In this document: positions 59,608-64,000 of the stretch, piece after piece | How positions within the stretch are numbered: position 1 is the first letter of the stretch | Layout of the letters: every line of letters begins with the position of its first letter | Origin: DASRHY01 sp035650275 | GTDB lineage: Bacteria > Actinomycetota > Actinomycetes > Propionibacteriales > Kribbellaceae | Length of the DNA stretch: 64,000 nt | Direction of reading: 5' to 3' | NCBI GenBank assembly: GCA_035650275.1 | Contig: DASRHY010000106.1 | Span: 56,712 to 120,711 of the forward strand | Notes under the pieces: model-generated | Seen by the model: only the letters and a program-made list of their open reading frames with translations | The model's database searches: none | Told to the model about the DNA's origin: nothing | Position numbers and translations under genes: made by a program

Positions 59608-61821
59608 CTATCCGGGTCCGGTCGGGAAGGTGATCGTCGGTCTCGGTGTCTTGGTCGGCTTCGGCGTTCGGGTCGGTGTGTCGCTCGGCGTCTCGCTCGG
59701 GGTCTCGCTCGGGGTCTTGCGGGGCTTCTCGGGCCGCCGCGGCGGCGTGCTCGACGGCGTCTGGGTGGGCTTGTCGTCGTCCTTCGGCGTCTGCCGGATC
59801 TCGCGGTTCTCGTCGGTCGGCTCGGGGAAATCCTCGACCTCGAGTCCCTCGTGCGCGGCCTTCATGTACCGCATCCAGGTCAGCGCCGGCCAGTCGCTGC
59901 CGAAGAACGCCTTCTTGTTCGTGAACGCGTCCAGGTCGCCCTGACCGTCCCTGCCGGCCCGGTAGACCACCGCGGTGGACAGCTGCGGGGTGTACCCGAC
60001 CCACCATGAGGTCAGCGTGTCCTGGGACGGACCGCACTCGTCGACCTCGTCCGGGCCCTTCTCCTTGAGGCAGGCACGGAACTTCTTCACGTGCTCGGAG
60101 GCGACACCCGCCGCGGTACCGGTCTTGCCGGCCGCCGGACGGTCGATCTTGCGGGCGTTCTTGTAACCAGTGCCGCCGGGCCGGTCGACGACCTGCTGCA
60201 TCGCGTACGTCGTGTCGCGGGCGACGTCGGCGTCGAACGCCTGGGTCTGCTTCGGCTTGGCCTTGTACAGCACCTTGCCGCGGGCGTCCTGAACCTCCTT
60301 GATCACGACGAGGTCGGTGTGCTTGCCCTCGGCGGCGAACGTTGCGTACGCGTTCGCCATCTGGATCGGGGTGTTGTTGGTGACACCAAGCGTGATCGCG
60401 GGGACGACCTGGTTCTGCGGGATCTTCGGCAGGCCGGCGGCCTCGGCCGCCTCGGCGATCTTGCGCGGCCCGTCGTCCATCTGCAGTGTCATGTCGTAGT
60501 AAGCCGTGTTGATGGACTTCTCGGTCGCCTCGATCATGTTGACCGGGCCGTAGTCCTCGCCGAACTCGTTGTCCAGCTCCTGGCCCGCGACGTCGATCGG
60601 CCCGTCGCCCTGGAACCGCTCCTTCAGCGAGATGCCGTCATTCAGTCCCGCGGCCAGTGCGAACGGCTTGAACGCCGAACCGGGCTGGGCGCCGCGGTTG
60701 GCGTAGTTCAGCTGGCTCTTCAGGTAGTCGGCCCCGCCGTACATCGCGACCAGCTCACCGGTGCCCGGCCGGACAGACGCGATGCCGATGTTGAGCGGCA
60801 CCTTCTTGCCGTCCTCCTCCTTGGGCTGCTCCTCGTCCTGCACGGCGTCGATCGCCTTCTGCTGCAGGTCTGGGTCGAACGTGGTGAACACCCGCAGACC
60901 GCCGCCGGCGATCTCCTCCTCGCTGAACCCGCCCTCGACCTTCAGCCGCTCCTTGGCCATCGAGAGCAGGAAACCGTTCGGCCCCTCGTACTTGTTGCTC
61001 TTCTGCTCCTTCTTGATCTTCGGAAGCTGCTTGCCCAGCTGCGCCTCCTGCTCGGGCGTGATCGTGCCCATCTCGCGCATGCCGTCCAGGACGTAGCGGT
61101 AGCGCTGCAGGATGCGCTCCTGGTTCTGCGGCTCGTCCGGGTTGAACGTCGAGGGGTTGTTCAGGATCGTCGCAAGCATCGCCGACTCGGCGACGGTCAG
61201 CTCCTTCGGTGTGGCCTTGCCGAAGAACGCGATGCCCGCCGCGCGGATGCCGTACGCACCGCGGCCGTAGTAGATCGTGTTGAGGTAGTCCTCGAGGATC
61301 TGCGACTTGTTGTCGGACTTGCTCAGCTTGATCGAGATGAACAGCTCCTTGAACTTCCGGGAGACCGTCCGCTCCTGGGTGAGGTACATCAGCTTCACGT
61401 ACTGCTGCGTGATCGTGGAGCCTCCCTGCAGGTCCTGACCGCGAGCGATGTTCCAGCCCGCCCGGACCATGGCGGTCGGCTCGATGCCGGGGTTGGTCCA
61501 GAAGGTCCGGTCCTCGGCCGCTATGTGCGCGTTCTGCACGTACTTCGGCACGTCGTTCAGCTCGACCGACATCCGGTTCTGCTCGGAGAACCGGCCGAGC
61601 TGGGTCCGGTCCTTGTTCCCGTAGAAAACCAGGGTGGTGTTGGTCTGGAAGTCGCGGTTCGGGTCCGGGATGTCGGTCATCTTGTACCCGATGAAGAAGG
61701 TCGCCGCGACCGCGATCACGCCGAGGCAGAACAGCGCCAGCAGCCAGCCCAGCAACCGCAGCGCCCAGTGCGCTTTTCGGCGTCCGGTCTCCGGTTTCGG
61801 CTTACTGCGTCCTTCACTCAC
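59608..61821 (-). CDS. class A penicillin-binding protein (transglycosylase/transpeptidase)
   Basis: A 737-residue bifunctional PBP. Membrane anchor at residues ~22-45. GT51 motifs are AAEDRTFWTNPGIEP, QGGSTITQQYVK and RKFKELFISIKLS. Transpeptidase motifs are SxxK in GSAFKPF, SxN in KSINTAYY, and KTG in AGKTGTA. The tail is Thr/Pro-rich with SETPSETPSDTP repeats. GTG 61821 (VSEGRSKPKP) is preferred to the longer open frame, which has no PBP-like residues. Confidence 0.95.
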   Translation of the reverse strand: MSEGRSKPKPETGRRKAHWALRLLGWLLALFCLGVIAVAATFFIGYKMTDIPDPNRDFQTNTTLVFYGNKDRTQLGRFSEQNRMSVELNDVPKYVQNAHIAAEDRTFWTNPGIEPTAMVRAGWNIARGQDLQGGSTITQQYVKLMYLTQERTVSRKFKELFISIKLSKSDNKSQILEDYLNTIYYGRGAYGIRAAGIAFFGKATPKELTVAESAMLATILNNPSTFNPDEPQNQERILQRYRYVLDGMREMGTITPEQEAQLGKQLPKIKKEQKSNKYEGPNGFLLSMAKERLKVEGGFSEEEIAGGGLRVFTTFDPDLQQKAIDAVQDEEQPKEEDGKKVPLNIGIASVRPGTGELVAMYGGADYLKSQLNYANRGAQPGSAFKPFALAAGLNDGISLKERFQGDGPIDVAGQELDNEFGEDYGPVNMIEATEKSINTAYYDMTLQMDDGPRKIAEAAEAAGLPKIPQNQVVPAITLGVTNNTPIQMANAYATFAAEGKHTDLVVIKEVQDARGKVLYKAKPKQTQAFDADVARDTTYAMQQVVDRPGGTGYKNARKIDRPAAGKTGTAAGVASEHVKKFRACLKEKGPDEVDECGPSQDTLTSWWVGYTPQLSTAVVYRAGRDGQGDLDAFTNKKAFFGSDWPALTWMRYMKAAHEGLEVEDFPEPTDENREIRQTPKDDDKPTQTPSSTPPRRPEKPRKTPSETPSETPSDTPTRTPKPTKTPRPTITFPTGPG

Positions 61822-62128
61822 TGTGATCGTCCTCGACGGTCTGGCTGACGGCAACCCCACTAGGGTACGGCCGATGTGGTAGTGCCGCCGCCCGCAGCAC
61901 CCGGGCGGTGCGACCTGGGTCACGGCGATCGATGCCCGATCGATGCCGCTGACCTCTTCGTGCCATGTCCCCGGGACGCCGCCGGTGACACCTCGCGAGC
62001 GTCGCATCGCGGCCTGGCCTTTGTCAGGAGTTGTGGGCAGTCGTCATGCCTGCCTACAGTGGCTATGCGATGTATCGAGTCGATACATCACGTCGTGACA
62101 CATGCGGCCGATCCAGGAGGTGGAGCTG
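61822..62128. other. 307-base divergent intergenic region between PBP and PadR genes
   Basis: No gene. It holds a tandem repeat of an 11-base unit around CGATCGATGCC, about 190 bases upstream of padR, and the PadR operator at 62069-62089 with TCACGTCGTGA just after it. Confidence 0.5.
62069..62089 (+). promoter_or_regulatory. padR operator: PadR-type operator
   Basis: GATGTATCG (62069-62077), AGT, CGATACATC (62081-62089): perfect 9-base arms. Its ATGTATCGAxxCGATACAT-like form is that of PadR/VanR operators. It lies 39 bases before the padR start. Confidence 0.75.
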
Positions 62129-62707
62129 ATGGGCAGTCGGAGCGGGGTGCTCGAGCTCGCCGTACTCGGCCTGCTGCACGAGACGCCGATGCACGGCTAC
62201 GAGCTGCGCAAGCGAGTCAACGCCCAGTTCGGCTGGGGCCGGGTGCTGTCGTTCGGCTCCCTGTACCCCTGCCTGAAGACGATGCTCCGCAAGGGCCTCA
62301 TCACCGCTGAGTCCGGGTCGTCCGACGCGGGCCGGCGGCAGAAGATCGTCTACACGATCACCGCCGCGGGGAAGGACCACTTCGCCGAGGCGATGCACGA
62401 CGCCGGGCCGTCAGCCTGGGAGGACGACACCTTCGGGGTGCGGTTCTCCTTCTTCAGCCGGACCGACCCGGCCACCCGGCTGCGGATTCTGGAAGGCCGC
62501 CGGGCCCGGATGGAGGAGCGGCTGGCGAACGTCCGGGCCGCGATGAGCCGGACCGCCGAGCGGGTCGACGCCTACACGCTCGAGCTGCAGCGGCACGGCC
62601 TGGAGTCTGCCGAGCGCGAGGTGCGCTGGCTGAGCGAGCTGATCGACGGCGAACGCCGGAAGGCCGCACCGGAACCACCTGCTGTGCCCCCCGTAAGCCC
62701 CACGTAA
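62129..62707 (+). CDS. PadR family transcriptional regulator
   Basis: A 192-residue protein. Winged HTH of PadR type (LELAVLGLLHETPMHGYELRKRVNAQFGWGRVLSFGSLYPCLKTMLRKGLI, then KIVYTITAAGKDHFAEAM) plus a C-terminal helical dimerisation domain (RRARMEERLANVRAAMSRTAERVDAYTLELQRHGLE). ATG 62129 follows AGGAGGTGGAG. The gene lies directly before ino1, as in Streptomyces, and probably controls ino1 or itself. Confidence 0.92.
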   Translation: MGSRSGVLELAVLGLLHETPMHGYELRKRVNAQFGWGRVLSFGSLYPCLKTMLRKGLITAESGSSDAGRRQKIVYTITAAGKDHFAEAMHDAGPSAWEDDTFGVRFSFFSRTDPATRLRILEGRRARMEERLANVRAAMSRTAERVDAYTLELQRHGLESAEREVRWLSELIDGERRKAAPEPPAVPPVSPT

Positions 62708-62747
62708 GTCCCTCGTAGGCCCCCAAACAGCCCCCCGTAAGTCCCCC
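62687..62747. repeat. C-tract direct repeats upstream of ino1 (G-quadruplex motif on minus strand)
   Basis: Four imperfect copies of (C)CGTAAGyCC(C) give C-tracts at 62687-62692, 62698-62701, 62710-62712, 62720-62724, 62731-62736 and 62743-62747. The first copies are in the last codons of padR. On the minus strand four consecutive G-tracts with loops of 6-7 bases meet the G3+N1-7 rule. Confidence 0.6.
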
Positions 62748-62774
62748 GCAATGAACCCAACGAAGGAGTACCCA

Positions 62775-63854
62775 ATGGCTTCGATCCGAGTAGGGATCGT
62801 CGGCGTCGGTAACTGTGCGGCGTCGCTGGTCCAGGGCGTGCACTACTACCGTGACGCCTCCACCGCGGAGCGCGTGCCCGGTCTGATGCACGTCCAGTTC
62901 GGCGACTACCACGTCCGCGACGTAGAGTTCGTTGCCGCCTTCGACGTCGACGCCAAGAAGGTGGGCCAGGACCTCGCCGACGCGATCGGCGCGAGCGAGA
63001 ACAACACCATCAAGATCTGCGACGTCCCGCCGACGGGCATCAGCGTCCAGCGTGGCCACACCCTGGACGGTCTCGGCAAGTACTATCGCGAGACCATCAC
63101 CGAGTCCGACGAGGAGCCGGTGGACATCACCGCCGCGCTCCGGGACGCACGGGTCGACGTACTGGTCTGCTATCTGCCGGTCGGCTCGGAGCAGGCGGCC
63201 AAGTTCTACGCCCAGTGTGCGATCGACGCCGGCGTCGCGTTCGTGAACGCCCTGCCGGTGTTCATCGCCGGGACCAAGGAATGGGCGGACAAGTTCACCG
63301 CGGCCGGCGTGCCGATCGTCGGCGACGACATCAAGTCGCAGATCGGCGCCACCATCACGCACCGGGTGCTGGCCAAGCTGTTCGAGGACCGCGGTGTGAC
63401 CGTCGACCGGACGTACCAGCTGAACGTCGGCGGCAACATGGACTTCAAGAACATGCTCGAGCGCGAGCGGCTGGAGTCCAAGAAGATCAGCAAGACCCAG
63501 TCGGTGACCTCGCAGCTGCGCGAGGAGATCGACAACCGCAACGTACACATCGGCCCGTCGGACTACGTGGCCTGGCTGGACGACCGCAAGTGGGCCTTCA
63601 TCCGGCTCGAGGGCCGCAACTTCGGCGACGTGCCGGTGAGCCTGGAGTACAAGCTCGAGGTGTGGGACTCGCCGAATTCGGCCGGCATCATCATCGACGC
63701 CATCCGCGCGGCCAAGATCGCCAAGGACCGCGGCATCGGCGGGCCGCTCCTGTCCGCCGCGTCGTACTTCATGAAGTCTCCGCCGGAGCAGCGCCCCGAC
63801 GATGTGGCGCGGGCCTCGGTGGAGGCTTTCATTCGGGGCGAGATCGAGCGCTGA
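62775..63854 (+). CDS. ino1: inositol-3-phosphate synthase
   Basis: A 359-residue protein starting at ATG 62775 (AAGGAG upstream). SIRVGIVGVGNCAASLVQGVHYY is the NAD-binding glycine-rich motif, VAAFDVDAKKVG follows, and VGDDIKSQIGATITHRVL with LNVGGNMDFKNM and DRKWAFIRLEGRNFGDVPVSLEYKLEVWDSPNSAGI are typical of actinobacterial Ino1. It makes inositol-3-phosphate from glucose-6-phosphate for phosphatidylinositol and mycothiol. Confidence 0.97.
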   Translation: MASIRVGIVGVGNCAASLVQGVHYYRDASTAERVPGLMHVQFGDYHVRDVEFVAAFDVDAKKVGQDLADAIGASENNTIKICDVPPTGISVQRGHTLDGLGKYYRETITESDEEPVDITAALRDARVDVLVCYLPVGSEQAAKFYAQCAIDAGVAFVNALPVFIAGTKEWADKFTAAGVPIVGDDIKSQIGATITHRVLAKLFEDRGVTVDRTYQLNVGGNMDFKNMLERERLESKKISKTQSVTSQLREEIDNRNVHIGPSDYVAWLDDRKWAFIRLEGRNFGDVPVSLEYKLEVWDSPNSAGIIIDAIRAAKIAKDRGIGGPLLSAASYFMKSPPEQRPDDVARASVEAFIRGEIER

Positions 63855-63866
63855 TCCCGCACCGCC

Positions 63867-63898
63867 CCGGGCCGGCTCCCTTCGGGGAGCCGGCCCGG
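63867..63898. terminator. strong hairpin terminator after ino1
   Basis: Perfect 14-base arms (63867-63880, 63885-63898) closed by a TTCG tetraloop, 13 bases after ino1. It lies between convergent genes and would serve both. Confidence 0.88.
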
Positions 63899-63914
63899 CC
63901 GCGTTCCAGGCGGC

Positions 63915-64000
63915 TCAGGCGCTCGGGACCAGCGCCGGGGACGGCCGGCGGACCAGGTCGAGCGTGACCACCGTGTCGTCGGACAGCCGGCTGGTGCGCT
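63915..64000 (-). CDS. C-terminal end of a minus-strand gene (cut by window)
   Basis: The last 27 codons of an open frame end at TGA 63917-63915: RTSRLSDDTVVTLDLVRRPSPALVPSA. Third-position GC is high in this frame. Too short to identify. Confidence 0.5.
   Translation of the reverse strand, partial: RTSRLSDDTVVTLDLVRRPSPALVPSA

Noticed and set aside
59608..62007. PBP start at 62007
   Set aside because: The extra 62 codons have no PBP-like features and lie in the divergent control region; GTG 61821 is better placed before the membrane anchor.
62687..62747. Repeats before ino1 as a CRISPR or attachment site
   Set aside because: The units are ~11 bases and irregular, with no cas or integrase gene nearby.

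Overview
This is high-GC actinomycete chromosome with strong third-position GC bias. The order ino1, padR, PBP, GT-C mannosyltransferases, femX, rpsF-ssb-rpsR-rplI, MATE, dnaB is, from memory, the order around SCO3899-SCO3911 of Streptomyces. Gene content (SCO6880/DUF6668/DUF4913 proteins, SigK-type and ECF41 sigma factors) would suit a Kribbella/Nocardioides-type member of Propionibacteriales; that assignment is inference. No rRNA, tRNA, transposase, integrase, phage gene or CRISPR array was found.

Left part (1-13.8 kb): small metabolic and repair genes. These include a Y-family polymerase of the DinB2 type with isoleucine at the steric-gate position, a secreted RTX-like protein, an epoxide hydrolase, a kinase-like gene that looks internally deleted, an AlkD-like HEAT protein, Tex, a VOC/WYL divergon with a perfect palindrome between the genes, an asparaginase, and an ECF41 (SigJ-type) sigma factor preceded by an ECF41-type promoter.

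Sigma/envelope region (14.2-23.1 kb): a four-gene overlapping operon (DUF4397 protein, class F sortase, SigK-like sigma, RskA-like anti-sigma) lies near a second operon (FAD amine oxidase, DUF1365, cyclopropane synthase-like methyltransferase, SDR) that matches the sigK neighbourhood of Mycobacterium tuberculosis. Both operons start with the same promoter-like motif at the same distance from the start codon. Next comes an hsp18/rheA-type heat-shock divergon with a RheA-like operator.

Replication/secretion region (24.7-47 kb): dnaB carries two inteins. A MATE transporter follows, and then an eleven-gene, tightly overlapping minus-strand operon for a type IV secretion-like machine: a degenerate P-loop protein, a VirB2-like pilin, a VirB8-like protein, four tandem VirB6/TrbL-like paralogues, an SCO6880-family protein, a VirB4 ATPase, a VirD4/TraG ATPase split by a third intein, and DUF4913. 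No relaxase or integrase accompanies it. It sits between rplI and the MATE gene, which are neighbours in Streptomyces. Two plus-strand genes next to it encode a membrane-anchored propeller-like protein and a tiny secreted repeat peptide.

Right part (47-64 kb): an endonuclease IV family protein, a Uma2 protein, FemX-like and alanine racemase-like genes, a DeoR/MFS pair, a very large secreted GH92 mannosidase, two GT-C glycosyltransferases, a bifunctional PBP, a PadR regulator with a clear operator, and inositol-3-phosphate synthase.
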